Source: Mesostigma viride (taxonomy: Eukaryota; Streptophyta; Mesostigmatophyceae; Mesostigmatales; Mesostigmataceae). From it: a stretch of DNA of 64,000 nucleotides. The notes under the pieces are model-generated. The model searched no databases and had not been told where the DNA came from. It saw only the letters and a list, made by a program, of their open reading frames with translations. Where the stretch lies: positions 31,001 to 95,000 of the forward strand of contig RPFO01001837.1 in NCBI GenBank assembly GCA_009746045.1, read 5' to 3'. The position numbers and the translations under genes are program-made. The first letter of the stretch is position 1; the number at the start of each line of letters is the position of its first letter. This document shows positions 11,501-22,520 of the stretch, in pieces.

Positions 11501-11606
11501 GGAGGGGGATTGGTTTTGTCCAGTGTGCACCGCTGCGCAGTTTACCTCCCGCAGCTTGACTGCGGTCACCGCTGCCCTTGTCTTGGTACGATCGCTGTCT
11601 TCGTGA
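5568..11606 (+). CDS. pol: Gypsy Pol polyprotein: protease, C5-DNA methyltransferase, RT, RNase H, integrase, PHD finger
   Basis: 2012 residues, no stop; the frame is already open from about 5440 and ATG 5568 may not be the real start. Domains: aspartic protease (DSG at 250; LLGVDVLA near 330); C5-cytosine methyltransferase about 485-812, with motif I LELFAGIGGG, motif IV GWECQGLS (catalytic Cys 583; usual PCQ is ECQ), motif VI ENV (626-628), HRLRAYW and a C-terminal GQA motif; a hydrophobic stretch at 851-868; reverse transcriptase with YIDD (1130-1133); RNase H (Asp 1279); integrase with HHCC zinc domain and D1645/D1704/E1739; GPY-like region; PHD finger 1943-1987 (C4HC3). It should copy and integrate the element. 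The DNMT could methylate new copies and the PHD could bind histone H3 tails to guide integration; both roles are inferred. Confidence 0.95.
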   Translation: MNKCPAAGIKTVHFAEMAGKTDSMEAQVAAIKHGEEATAPPNQFETVYREDPFWAPMPGDVEINAAEATKGKQARSPLSFQQAPMLPAGQLPASFSMPLAGVQSAFEHANPAGLEQRRRLAPVYPMPFIVDVPMFSARQVVDTFGQKGVEWLGSVVSEIQLFADGHDVRTLRNSESVTYGRQPVEAAVPVVQAGVVSTSSQQRTSAVPQVPTVVPYPNGEPSMAFQAVGACGDVWSDMVTCPLVGAVKLDSGAQPLVISTDLATMLNLTYENGGLVESPVSVSGWQGPASKPYAMTAVKVNVIFNPLRASSMTTVSAYALVVNKCGYSALLGVDVLARAMVQVDYRAEEASYIPDWDGAGLKRASVPVSCFSSSAGAARLNPSAAAGVVEVSMVEVRAAGSSAWDKHRTVLPQPTASIAKMRTQWSLDAVTSTRQLAMRKRVTEAVITIPQMASHGLTLLQPGVSEAQGNFSAAILPQAPDFAKGAVVLELFAGIGGGIAGFLAAGGVCRKLIAVEPSHKARQVYFSHCGVLSREYPAQFPPSAWRDPFGECPQDIRAIGEVQVQQLLRRHHAIDLVIAGWECQGLSQAGQGRGLADPRSALFWELLRVVGLLQSRQPHPPAYLFENVVAGDSPHQAVREDWATIVALLGEPIVCDNAGLGGLTHRLRAYWTNVACATDVQAVLGAVARQHPSVSAEVALPSHLVTQKVDSEDRPPYARVNRVGSPMCALPTLVSYQGSTAYRDRGKGLVWDTTTGLLVQPPAEFREASMGFHVGASALPGVLESERWSLIGQAMSVLQVGYVLLASVAVRQSGGASPANPPQQVEARAAKLKRPAATGTSSAWGWRLRQVWTIILMTALLTSTVLAGEPTLHRVIHRAAREAPAVGVTPGVAAFSLFHDDAARAPHLEAHAVAVGDPADTHPWAIGEHLSDAQRSAMLKWLGTARGAFAFTSDELGCFNGGTMRVPLDTDTPLFRRQHRLSQAELDFVAEQCKELEDAGIIRQSSSSYAAAVVVAPKKDAITGAWTGMRMATDLRLLNAHTPVDRYPMPRVDDVLDKISPHVKFVSSLDLRSGFHQIAVAPEDQRKLAFWGGGNLYEWVRMPFGHRNASAVFQRAMDKVLAGLPFAACYIDDVIVFSATFEEHLAHLEQVRLALEEHNMRLHPEKCKFAQRTLSFLGHQIVPGGRTPDAAKVESIVQAAVPTDVSGVRAYLGLAGYYRGYIENFSSKVKPLTELLKKGCVWAWGPAQQRAIETIKQELTSAPILRAPDYALPFVLYTDWSKVGLGAVLAQKDGDGREHVIAYASRSNNPAESRYSSYEGEALAVVWAIKHFRPYLVGRVFTLVTDHQPLQWLMTNTNLTGKLARWAMIIQEYHMTIVHRAGKDHVNADVLSRYAMPTTVDHTGARAMGAEGSSGSVVFVNAAGYAADDEEEAWWRSVEYSVADFGISDDPVRPSPFTPSKAVCAMEEGRSLSFDIDPSLQQLIAVQALLARSSLADCYTADIWLDGRVLEQVQGAVLTPTPVDWTPAQKATELNRVQHRAATYGWEDGVLYKLLGKRRVVVPPPDKRVAIVQAYHERYGHLGGNRTLSLVRTSYWWNNMRHTVAQVVASCVPCARTKANFSADHGAKELMSLPIKGLFYRWHVDLCGPFQESPDGNLYVMVCVESFSKWVELIPIADKHAATTAKHFADIITRFGAPAEVVTDQGGEFRGEFQELLDGCLIDHRRTSREHPQANGLAERLVQTVKQALRKWSLQVPESARWDRELAWIAMGYRMSPQESLATFSPYFLLFGRNPLLPTEAQVAHPEPMAFDNAQQFLVEVLARAETFKKVMPIAMNNLFIAQHRDSLRYAQRRGGAYMARQLRFRPGQYVFLRTQLKHTLDVEAGPTILRIVAIKPSGVAILEGADGSRTTDNLSNLSPCSLPNLVHDLQPHTSRRVKDAQCQVCHRVDQAESMLLCDQCNCGWHMQCLQPVVTSIPEGDWFCPVCTAAQFTSRSLTAVTAALVLVRSLSS

Positions 11607-11620
11607 TGGGGCCGGTCGCC

Positions 11621-11632
11621 AGCGAGGGGGGG
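11621..11632 (+). other. Candidate polypurine tract
   Basis: AGCGAGGGGGGG lies just after the pol stop codon, as a plus-strand primer site would. However, 145 bp, not zero, separate it from the TGTCACGG start of the right LTR, which is unusual. Confidence 0.4.
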
Positions 11633-11775
11633 AATCATGGGACAGGTCCTCGCCCACCCCACAGGGCATGCAGTTAAGGCAGGCACATCAGCTCAGCTCA
11701 TTTGGGTTTTACCAAATTAAGCTGAGTGGCCAGCCGCCATGGTGGCGCCGGAGATTGTGGCACGCAGACGCGACA
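11633..11775 (+). repeat. Direct repeat S1 upstream of right LTR
   Basis: 143 bp from AATCATGGGACAGG to ACGCGACA, repeated at 12914-13047 on the far side of the right LTR. The second copy lacks nine bases (a slip between two CAG triplets). S1 is followed by GC and then the LTR start TGTC, giving GACAGCTGTC. This resembles an LTR-LTR circle junction. S contains TGGCGCC, a sequence common in tRNA-primer binding sites. Confidence 0.8.
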
Positions 11776-11777
11776 GC

Positions 11778-12914
11778 TGTCACGGACGCGCGCTATGTCA
11801 TCCGGGCGCCCACTATGCACAAGACCGGTGACGTGCGCAAGGAATTTGTCTTCTACGCATTTTCGACAAAGGCTAGTGACCGGGGGGGACACTAGCACTT
11901 GCAGCATAAGAGCGGACGAAAGTGTACGTGCACGCGCGCCGGGCCAGGCACAGCTGGGCGCGCAGCACTGACTTGAGCGGACGGCAGCACAAGTGTGCAG
12001 CGTCGAGAGGATCATACGCGTGTTAGTGGACAGCTGGAGCTGAAGCTGGACTGCTGGACTTCAACAGCGCCGAGGCTATTGACAGGCCAGGTGTCTTTGT
12101 GGTGTAGAATAGCGGGTCAACGTTATGAGGACTGGACAGAAAATGGAAAAGGACAATTTGCGGTGCGGAGCCAGATCGCTGGAATGAATGCGAAATCGCT
12201 GGCAGCCCTAAAAAGGGATTTCTTCTAGAAAGGAACGATTAGACGCAATGTTTGCTGGGCCACTCACACGCAAGGTGTGAGCGTGCAGATTGTCTGAAGG
12301 ATATTATGCTTCGACCTTGCTGGACGTGACTCAATGTCGGACATTCCCAGGGACAGAAATGCCGGAGCCTCTAGGAGATGAGATCGGCAACAGGGTAGCA
12401 ATTTAGATTTGTCGGGATGCCTTCCTGCTTTTGTTGGCATGTGTGGTAGAAAGCCAGGACGGCAACTGGAATGCGGTTTCTATTCGCATGGTTCAGGCAG
12501 CAAGATAGTTTTGGCATTCCTGGCTGGACTGACAAGTGTGGCGTGTGTCATGCGTGTGGCATGACGAATGGTTTGGTTCATAGTCGAAGAGGACTCTCAC
12601 GCAGCGTGTAGTCTCTTCGAGTCTCTCGTTAGTGGCCTTCGTGTTTCTCCCTTTCCTTGGGAGCAAGGCCGGTAGCATGTCATGGAGCGCTGCCTAACTG
12701 CGGGCTCGTGAGCATGGAGTGCATCGATATTGAGACTATCAACGTGTTGTAATTGTATAAACTTTCTCAATAAACTCCGCATGTGCGGCTTCATCATCAG
12801 ACTGTGCAAAGTATGTGTTTTGAAAGCATTATTCTATAGCAGGGGAGGCAATAAGGTGGTTATCAGGCACGAGGGACAGTTCCTTGTCCTCGGCTGAGAG
12901 CCCTCCTTTCTTTA
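11778..12914 (+). repeat. Gypsy right LTR (repeated part)
   Basis: 1137 bp matching 2326-3465 with a 2-bp and a 1-bp indel and one clear substitution. AATAAA is at 12769-12774. After 12914 the sequence departs from the left LTR and becomes repeat S2. Confidence 0.88.
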
Positions 12915-13047
12915 ATCATGGGACAGGTCCTCGCCCACCCCACAGGGCATGCAGGCACATCAGCTCAGCTCATTTGGGTTTTACCAAATTAAGCTGAGTG
13001 GCCAGCCGCCATGGTGGCGCCGGAGATTGTGGCACGCAGACGCGACA
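12914..13047 (+). repeat. Direct repeat S2 forming the right end of the gypsy element
   Basis: 134-bp copy of 11633-11775. It ends ACGCGACA, immediately followed by target duplication CCAG and copia sequence, so the integrated end of the element lies in this repeat and not in normal LTR sequence. Confidence 0.8.
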
Positions 13048-14477
13048 CCAGGACTCCTATTTTGCAGCCAGGCCATGTGCAGGTAGATATTCAGAGAATC
13101 AGGGGTTTGAAGCTGCTGGTGGCAGTGGACAGATATACCAAGTACAAGACCCTAGAGATCCTGCCTGACATGGAGAAGCCTACATTGATTGCTGCTCTGA
13201 AGTTGACAAGGAGCAGGTACCCTGGGTTGGAGTTGTTGCAGTGTGACATTCAGTTTGAGTGCTGTGAGAACCTGCCAGAGTTTCCAGAGTTGCTGATTAC
13301 ACCCAGGGAGAGCCACGGCCAGCAAGGGGTGGTGGAGAGAGCCATCCAAGAGATCAAGACTGTGCTGCTGGTGGAGAGGATTCCAAGGACGTCATCTGCC
13401 ATTGTGACATCTGCATGGCTACGTTCTGTGGAGGATAGGCTGAACCTCAGGTCTCCCAATGATGTTCTTTGGTGACATTGCCATCAATCCTCTTATGCTG
13501 CATACCAGGATGCTGCCAGCTGATGCTGAGCAGGCATGGAAGGAGAAGCTAGAGGCCAAGTTCCTCAAGCTGAGGCAGAAAGACAAGGGCTGGAGTGTCC
13601 TAGAACATAACGTTGGACAACGGGTTGTTGTGTGGAAGGAACCAAGCTTTCCAGGGAAACGTGGCAGCTGGCATGATGGGGTGGTGACCCGAGTAGAAGC
13701 CGCTGGCCATAAGTGCTGGGTGGCCATTGATGGCTCCCAAGCAGTGCACCGTCTGTCCTGGTCAAAGATCCGTCCCCGGGGAGGTAATCAAGGAGACCTC
13801 TTCCAGGTGCCCGCTGGTGTACAAGGCGGGGGTGACGTGGAGCTTCCTGATCAGGGTGCTACAGCTGTATCGAGCCCTCAGGGTGACCCTGGCCCGGCCC
13901 CTGGGGTACCTTCACATACGGTGGTTGGGCAAGCAGGCGGACAGGCTGCACCTCCGGAACGGCCCGACACCAGGCCTAGGGGTGTGCATCTATCAGATAT
14001 TGTACAGGCTTTGCAAAGAGCCAAGAAGGAGCCTAAGGTGTCCAAGCTTGTCCAGTTGGATGAACCTGAGGTAGCTGCCATGGAGATAGATACCAATGCA
14101 CAGGTTTCTGTCATGGGACCTCAGCATACAGGAGAACTGCTGGTCGGAGAACCAAGTTGCCCCTGGGTGTCTGATTTCAGTGGTAGGACGCATCTAAGGG
14201 TGTTGGGAGAGGTTACTGCCCCTGTCATGGGTGTGGATGTGACCTTCCTTGTCCTAGAGGACTATGATGGCCCTGTGATTTTGGGTCAGAATTTTCTGGG
14301 CAATCCTGGGATTTCTATCAGAGCGACAGCTCTGAAAAGAGATGGCTGGGGGATGATTCCCCTAGAAAATTTCAGGACAACATTTCCAATCAGGTGCAGG
14401 GTCAAGCCGGTCAAGGGTGTAAAATGGGATGAAGGGGAGGTGCCCCCAGCAGCCAGTTTGGTGATTCCTGTGTTGCA
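13048..14477 (+). pseudogene. pol: Copia copy A pol, integrase core and protease-like region
   Basis: Matches 31522-32946 of copy B. It encodes the integrase catalytic core (VQVDIQRI, QCDIQFEC, VVERAIQ), an SH3-like integrase tail and the protease-like domain with the DTNA motif and VILGQNFLG. A 4-base insertion near 13460 shifts the frame, so the integrase is broken. The frame that starts at 13459 is then open to 14502. At 14477 the CACTA unit interrupts; the reading frame resumes at 36349. Confidence 0.85.
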
Positions 14478-14533
14478 CACTATACTTTTCGTCCGAGGGT
14501 AGTAAAAAGGATCCGAGGCGTAAATTACGAGGT
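14478..14533 (+). repeat. CACTA left terminal inverted repeat
   Basis: 56 bp, exact reverse complement of 36293-36348. It begins CACTA next to copia sequence. Confidence 0.92.
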
Positions 14534-14625
14534 GGTAATTTACGGCACAGACTACTCTTACCGTTTGTATAAGAGTTCGGATCTTTCTCGTAAGCTACGA
14601 GTTAGATCCGAGGTAAGATCCGACG

Positions 14626-14791
14626 TCGTAATTTACGAGGTAGTAATTTACGAGGTAGTAATTTACGAGGTAGTAATTTACGAGGTAGTAATGTACGAGG
14701 TAGTAATGTACGAGGTAGTAATTTACGAGGTAGTAAGGTACGAGGTAGTAATTTGCGAGGTAGTAATTTACGAGTTGGTAATTTACGATCC
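14626..14791 (+). repeat. 15-bp subterminal tandem array
   Basis: About eleven units of TTACGAGGTAGTAAT with single-base variants. Arrays like this near CACTA ends usually bind the transposase. The right end has scattered GTAATTTAC, GGTAGTAA and related motifs between 36110 and 36292. Confidence 0.85.
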
Positions 14792-14799
14792 CGGTACTC

Positions 14800-15500
14800 G
14801 GTCCCGTAGGTTACGACGTCGTATGCTTCTCGCGTACACTACCGGTACTACAATCATGTCGCTATGTCGTTCTGAATTGCAGTACGCATGTCACTTATCA
14901 GAATTTCACTTTGATTTCACTTATCATTTCGGTCAACCTAACCCCTAACACCCATTTACCCGGGGGAAAAAAATGAATGGCATTTGCAGCAAGGCTCATG
15001 CAAGACGAGTTCCTATTTCATAAAAAATTTCATTATTAAATGCAGGATTACATGTCATGCACAAAAATCCAACGCCTTCACAGAAAATAGCATATCAAGT
15101 CTTCTGACGACAATATCAAGTCAATATCAAATTCGTGGCTTCTCTTCGTGGCTTGAAATACTGTTTCCATGCGGTGCTTAGGACAGCTCCGGGGATGTCG
15201 GCACCGCACAGAAGCTCCATCCGGGAGCAAGTGCGCCGGGGGAAGATGTTGTACATCCAGAGCTCGATATGTGCGGGAAGCCGTCGTGTTGGAAACCGAG
15301 GTGTCTGCACATAATTCCGCGCGCAGGCAGCTTGTGCCTTTACGGGGGAAGACCTGCGACACAAAAACCGTGTCCGGACAATGCAATACGGAGAAATGGC
15401 AACGGCAGATGGAGTCGGCTAAGGCCGCTTGTAAGGAAAGTGATTTTTAATGCACGAATAAATGTATAATGCATGCTACATCGCCATCGCTTGGGCGGTG
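14800..15500. other. CACTA interior, no firm gene
   Basis: AT-rich sequence to about 15070. The minus strand between 15353 and 15080 is open in two frames behind a possible splice acceptor (TTTTTGTGTCGCAG). One frame reads LWMYNIFPRRTCSRMELL, which looks protein-like, but both frames are plausible and I recognise neither. Confidence 0.3.
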
Positions 15501-15504
15501 AAAA

Positions 15505-15740
15505 GACAAGGACCAACCACATGCCCCCACCTACCCTTCGTGCATCCCGCCCTTGACGAGGCACAACCATGTGCCCCCACCTACCCTTTGTGCGTCCCTC
15601 CCTTGACAAGAAACAAGCACGTGCACCTATCTAACCTTTGTGCATCCCTTCCTTGGCAAGGAACAAGCACACCCACCCACCTACTCCACATGCATCCCTC
15701 CCTTGACAAGGAACAAGCACGATCACCCAGCTACCCACTA
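15505..15740 (+). repeat. Degenerate ~57-bp tandem repeat
   Basis: About four units built around CCCACCTACCCTT, TGCATCCCTCCCTTGAC and AAGGAACAAGCAC. Divergence between units shows age. Confidence 0.75.
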
Positions 15741-15959
15741 GCACGGCAGCAAGGCAGACCTTACAATGGCAAGTGATGTTTATCGGTAGAAACTGTTAGA
15801 CAACTAGCAAACGAGCCAGCCGGTGAAGAGCAAGGCACGCATGCAAGGAATTTGTCGTTGCCTATGTCTACGCTTGTGTTTGTCACTGCAGTTGAAATCT
15901 GCATTTGCATCAGCAGGCCCGATCGAACCCCATGTCGCCACCCGCATTTCCACTTATAC

Positions 15960-16370
15960 TTCACGGCCCCTTATTCTTCTCTTGTGCCTGCCTTTGCCCT
16001 AACTGTTACCCTAGCATCTGCCCTTGCCCCTATCCTTTGATCCCCAGTGTTTGCCGTTGCCCTCATCCTTTCCCTAGTGCCTGCCCTTGTCTTCATCTTT
16101 TCCCTTGTGCCTGCCCTTGCCCTTGTCCGTTCCCTCGTGCTTGACTTGTCCTAATCTCTTTCCCTTGCGCCTGCCCTTGCCCTTATCCGCTTCCCTTGTG
16201 CCTGCCCCTGCCCTTGCCCTTGTCATTTCCCTTGAGCCTGCCCTTTTGGCAAGCACAAGTGCCTTTGTCCTTTCCTTGGCCTTGTGCTTGCTCTTCCAGT
16301 TTCCCTTTCCTTTGCTCGTGCGGTTGCCTTTGCTCTTACCCGGGTGCTTGCCCTTGCCGTTTGCAAGCTG
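15960..16370 (+). repeat. Pyrimidine-rich minisatellite
   Basis: Irregular repeats of TGCCCTTGCCCTTGTCC and TTTCCCTTGTGCC, about 18-24 bp each. Long open frames on both strands here are a by-product of the repeat. Confidence 0.7.
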
Positions 16371-18295
<1,925 letters not shown>

Positions 18296-18655
18296 GGTGG
18301 TACACAAATACCGTACAGGTGGTACCATACACAACTGCAGCCAGCACAACAGCGAGTCGCTGCGTACCTGCCGTGGGAAGGAGGGAGGTGGTACACAAAA
18401 ACCGTACAGGTGGTACACAACTGCAGCCAGCACAACAGCGAGTCGCTGCGTACCTGCCGTGGGAAGGAGGGGGGTGGTACACAAATACCGTACAGGTGGT
18501 ACACAACTGCAGCCAGCACAACAGCGAGTCGCTGCGTACCTGCCGTGGGAAGGAGGGAGGTGGTACACAAAAACCGTACAGGTGGTACACAACTGCAGCC
18601 AGCACAACAGCGAGTCGCTGCGTACCTGCCGTGGGAAGGAGGGGGGTGCTACACA
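18296..18655 (+). repeat. 86-bp tandem repeat, four units plus a partial one
   Basis: Units start GGTGGTACACAAA at 18296, 18387, 18473 and 18559. The first is 91 bp because of five extra bases (CCATA), the others 86 bp. Each unit contains two GGTGGTAC motifs and an 86-bp length not divisible by three, so the frames rotate, yet several frames on both strands stay open. Confidence 0.92.
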
Positions 18656-19370
18656 AATATCCGACCTATATATTAGCGATAGCCGCCGCCTATTAAACAG
18701 GTCCTATTCATCACGAGCGTCAACGCCCCGTCATCGCCCCGTCATCGCCCGGCCGAGGGCCTTAACCTGTTAACTGTTTATTCGGAGTGATAGTCAACGA
18801 CCTATACTACCAATAGCTGCCGCATATCAAACATCGGTTTTTCATCGGGCCCGTCGAGGGCGATGACGGTGACGGTCGTCACCGTCATCGCCCTCGACGG
18901 GCCAACATCTAAACTCTTCTCTTAATCAACAATCTATATTACCAATAGCCGCCGCCTATCAAACAGATCCTATTCATCACGCGCGTCAACGCCCCGTCAT
19001 CGCCCCGTCATCGCCCCGTGATCGCCATGCCGAGCCAGCCGAGGGCCAACCTCTTAACTCTTTACATTTGTATTCGGAGTAGTAGTCAACGACCTATATT
19101 ACCAATAGCCGCCGCATATCAAAAAGGTCGTATTCATGACGCCCGTCGAGGGCGATGACGGTGACGCCGTCACCGTCATCGCCCACGGGCCAACATCTAA
19201 ACTCTTCTCTTAATCAACAATCTATATTACCAATAGCCGCCGCCTGTCAAACAGATCCTATTCATCACGCGCGTCAACGCCCCGTCATCGCCCCGTCATC
19301 GCCCCGTCATCGCTCCGTGATCGCCATGCCGACTGCCGAGGGCCAACCTCTTAACTCTTTATTCGGAGTA
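18656..19370 (+). repeat. Dimeric ~288-bp tandem repeat with hairpin
   Basis: The block CTATATTACCAATAGCCGCC recurs at about 18662, 18797, 18931, 19089 and 19219, 130-158 bp apart. Alternate half-units differ: one carries repeats of CCCCGTCATCG, the other a hairpin. Positions 18922 and 19210 start equivalent 288-bp units. A perfect hairpin with 26-bp arms and a 4-base loop lies at 18848-18903, with a decayed copy near 19142-19192. Confidence 0.85.
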
Positions 19371-21049
19371 ATAGTTAACTGCCGGCATTGCCATACAAGA
19401 AGAAGCTCTCGATCCTAGGTATAGACTACCTCGGGTATCATCATCGTAATTGCTAGCATCGAGATCATTCATACCTACCGACGATGGCCAGCTGCAAAAG
19501 AAAAATGTCGACCAACAGACAGGACCTATCGCCGGGAACCCTCAAGGCAATAAGGGCGAGACAGGCTTTCACCGTTAAGTAAAGTTGTCCACATCGTGCT
19601 AAGGAATTTGTGCTAATCTATGAGTACCTATATGGACACTTTGTCGCATTTTTTACATGGCAAATAAGCGATGTATGTGTCATGTAGGCTGCCATTGGTG
19701 CATGCATGCATGGGCCAGCAATGATGGTCAGAGGTACATTGTGCCTATGAGATAACCATCGATTTGTTGATCAGCAAGTGATTCATTACGTGAGACAACA
19801 ATATGTTTGGGGGCTAAGCTTCTTACATTGGTCACATGGCCCGCCATAATTGTTTTCTTATGTGTTTAAGGTTAGGGCTCTGTTCATGACTGAACGTCAT
19901 GAACGCGCTCTATTCATGACATTGATTAATTGATTTTAATTAGTCTCATGTCCATGTTGGGGGACCGGGATCTCTGAATTCCCCAAAGAAGATATAGTGG
20001 AAGTCACCCCAAGACGTCAATATCCGTCAAGACGTCAATAACAACATGTATGTCCACAGCTCAGCTAGTAGTCTAAAATATGGGCCTCGAGCTAATCTTG
20101 CACGCAAGCAATGCCTATCATCAAGGATTAATTAATGCCTATCAACAAGGAGACAATCATGCTTGTTAAATTTCCTAGGACCCACAACTGGGGGGTCGTA
20201 GTCTTTGACAATGTCCGCCTGGGCAACGCTACTAATCCTACACATCCGAGGTCCCATGTCTGAATAAGAGGGGTTGAGCGGATGACGCCAACAGTGTCTG
20301 TGCTCTGCATGTCAGCTAAAATCATATCGCGGAGACAAACATATGTGATGCCAGATCTCCTTTGCGGCCGTTCCGAGCTTGGCACTGGATTCGTTGTCCA
20401 CATCGTCGCGTCGCTGCCGCAACACGATGTTTTCTGGCATCCGCGGGCTTTTGGTTCCCGCCGCACATTTGAAAGTGCTGTCCTCCGGCTTTTTGCCTTT
20501 GCACCGTGTGCAGTTCTTGGACGTTTGGAATCATGGCATGGCTAACGTGATGACTGACTAGCTAGACCTTTTCAGTGGTTTTCCATTTGCGGGTATTTCC
20601 TCGTAAATGGTGGGAGAGCGATCGCAGCAATGGTGCTCACCACTAGACACTCCCGGCCAGTTAGGCTAGAAACACACGCCCTGATCAAGCATGCTGTTTC
20701 CGGCCCCACCGTCTAGGTCATCTAGTCGCTCCACACGTAAGCCAGCCATAATTTCAATGCACAAGGATACACATTTCCATCACCATTCATCTTCATCATC
20801 CTGAACGACTCGAAAACGCGGAAAAGATAACGGCAGGCTCGAGCTACCATGGTCCGGATTCTCCCGATTTCTGGCCTGCGCTGGTTGTCTCTTTGATATG
20901 GCGGTATGTCCAATGTTGGCCACTGCGTCGCCTAACAGGTTCTTACATGGTCGGCAAGGGCCTGAACATGTAAGAAGATATCTCCCTGGCTGGCCAGTCC
21001 ACAAGGAACCAGCACAGACCTCATCTGAATCAACCTGATTAATTAACTA
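19371..21049. other. No gene recognised
   Basis: AT-richer CACTA interior. Short open frames near 20130-20550 have no protein-like character that I can defend. Confidence 0.4.
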
Positions 21050-21350
21050 ACTACTTAATTCATTTATTAAACTCATGCCCCCATTAGGGAGTCAAGGAGC
21101 ATTAGCTAACCCCGATTAATTAATTAATTAATTAATTAAACACGTGCTCCTGTTGGGGAGTCACGGAGCACCGAAGTGCTTTTAATCCCTGTGTGTGCAC
21201 AACAGGAGAAAGGGCAGAGACCCCCAGTCTCCTTCATGCCTAAGGCATGCCACAGCTGCATTCGGGAACGCTAGCTAAACGGACACGCTAACGATCCGGC
21301 AATCTGTGGGTGCAATAAGACCCATGTGAGCATGGCATAACACTAGGAGC
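21050..21350 (-). repeat. Dispersed repeat related to 44600-44810
   Basis: Read on the minus strand it contains GGGGGTCTCTGCCC, GTGCACACACAGGGATT and GTGCTCCGTGACTCCC in the same order as the plus strand at 44660-44800. It is joined to a (TTAA/TAAT) tract at 21116-21140. Both copies keep a peptide like VHTQGxKALxCxVTP, so it may derive from a coding transposon, perhaps a non-LTR element. Confidence 0.6.
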
Positions 21351-21414
21351 GTGGGCAAGTAATCTCATCATAGCCAGGACGTAGCATGGCTGTACTAGGA
21401 CTATACCCCGATCA

Positions 21415-22520
21415 ATGGATGGATGGATGGATGGATGGATGGATGGATGGATGGATGGATGGATGGATGGATGGATGGATGGATGGATGGATGGATGGAT
21501 GGATGGATGGATGGATGGATGGATGGATGGATGGATGGATGGATGGATGGATGGATGGATGGATGGATGGATGGATGGATGGATGGATGGATGGATGGAT
21601 GGATGGATGGATGGATGGATGGATGGATGGATGGATGGATGGATGGATGGATGGATGGATGGATGGATGGATGGATGGATGGATGGATGGATGGATGGAT
21701 GGATGGATGGATGGATGGATGGATGGATGGATGGATGGATGGATGGATGGATGGATGGATGGATGGATGGATGGATGGATGGATGGATGGATGGATGGAT
21801 GGATGGATGGATGGATGGATGGATGGATGGATGGATGGATGGATGGATGGATGGATGGATGGATGGATGGATGGATGGATGGATGGATGGATGGATGGAT
21901 GGATGGATGGATGGATGGATGGATGGATGGATGGATGGATGGATGGATGGATGGATGGATGGATGGATGGATGGATGGATGGATGGATGGATGGATGGAT
22001 GGATGGATGGATGGATGGATGGATGGATGGATGGATGGATGGATGGATGGATGGATGGATGGATGGATGGATGGATGGATGGATGGATGGATGGATGGAT
22101 GGATGGATGGATGGATGGATGGATGGATGGATGGATGGATGGATGGATGGATGGATGGATGGATGGATGGATGGATGGATGGATGGATGGATGGATGGAT
22201 GGATGGATGGATGGATGGATGGATGGATGGATGGATGGATGGATGGATGGATGGATGGATGGATGGATGGATGGATGGATGGATGGATGGATGGATGGAT
22301 GGATGGATGGATGGATGGATGGATGGATGGATGGATGGATGGATGGATGGATGGATGGATGGATGGATGGATGGATGGATGGATGGATGGATGGATGGAT
22401 GGATGGATGGATGGATGGATGGATGGATGGATGGATGGATGGATGGATGGATGGATGGATGGATGGATGGATGGATGGATGGATGGATGGATGGATGGAT
22501 GGATGGATGGATGGATGGAT
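21415..22520 (+). repeat. (GGAT)n microsatellite, about 276 units
   Basis: 1106 bp of pure GGAT. Because four is not a multiple of three, every plus frame reads the same MDGW repeat and the minus frames read IHPS; these are not genes. Assembled length may differ from true length. Confidence 0.99.

Larger units (their letters stand above)
2326..13047 (+). mobile_element. Ty3/gypsy LTR retrotransposon carrying a DNA methyltransferase and a PHD finger
   Basis: The insertion is 10,722 bp long and lies inside copia copy A. Its ends are TGTCACGGACG and ACGCGACA (TGTC/GACA inverted termini) and the 4-bp target duplication CCAG flanks it (2322-2325, 13048-13051); the uninterrupted site is seen in copy B at 31521. 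Repeated LTR sequence is at 2326-3465 and 11778-12914, differing by only two small indels and about one substitution, so insertion was recent. Gag is in two frames (3734-5568) and pol is one intact 2012-residue frame. A 134-143 bp direct repeat flanks the right LTR. Domain order protease, DNMT, RT, RNase H, integrase, PHD follows the gypsy layout with two added domains. Confidence 0.93.

Noticed and set aside
13011-13047. ATG at 13011 as a start for the copia integrase fragment
   Set aside because: The first 37 bases belong to gypsy repeat S2; the fusion is an accident of insertion.
14626-14791. CRISPR-like array
   Set aside because: Units are contiguous with no spacers, in a eukaryotic transposon end; it is a subterminal repeat.
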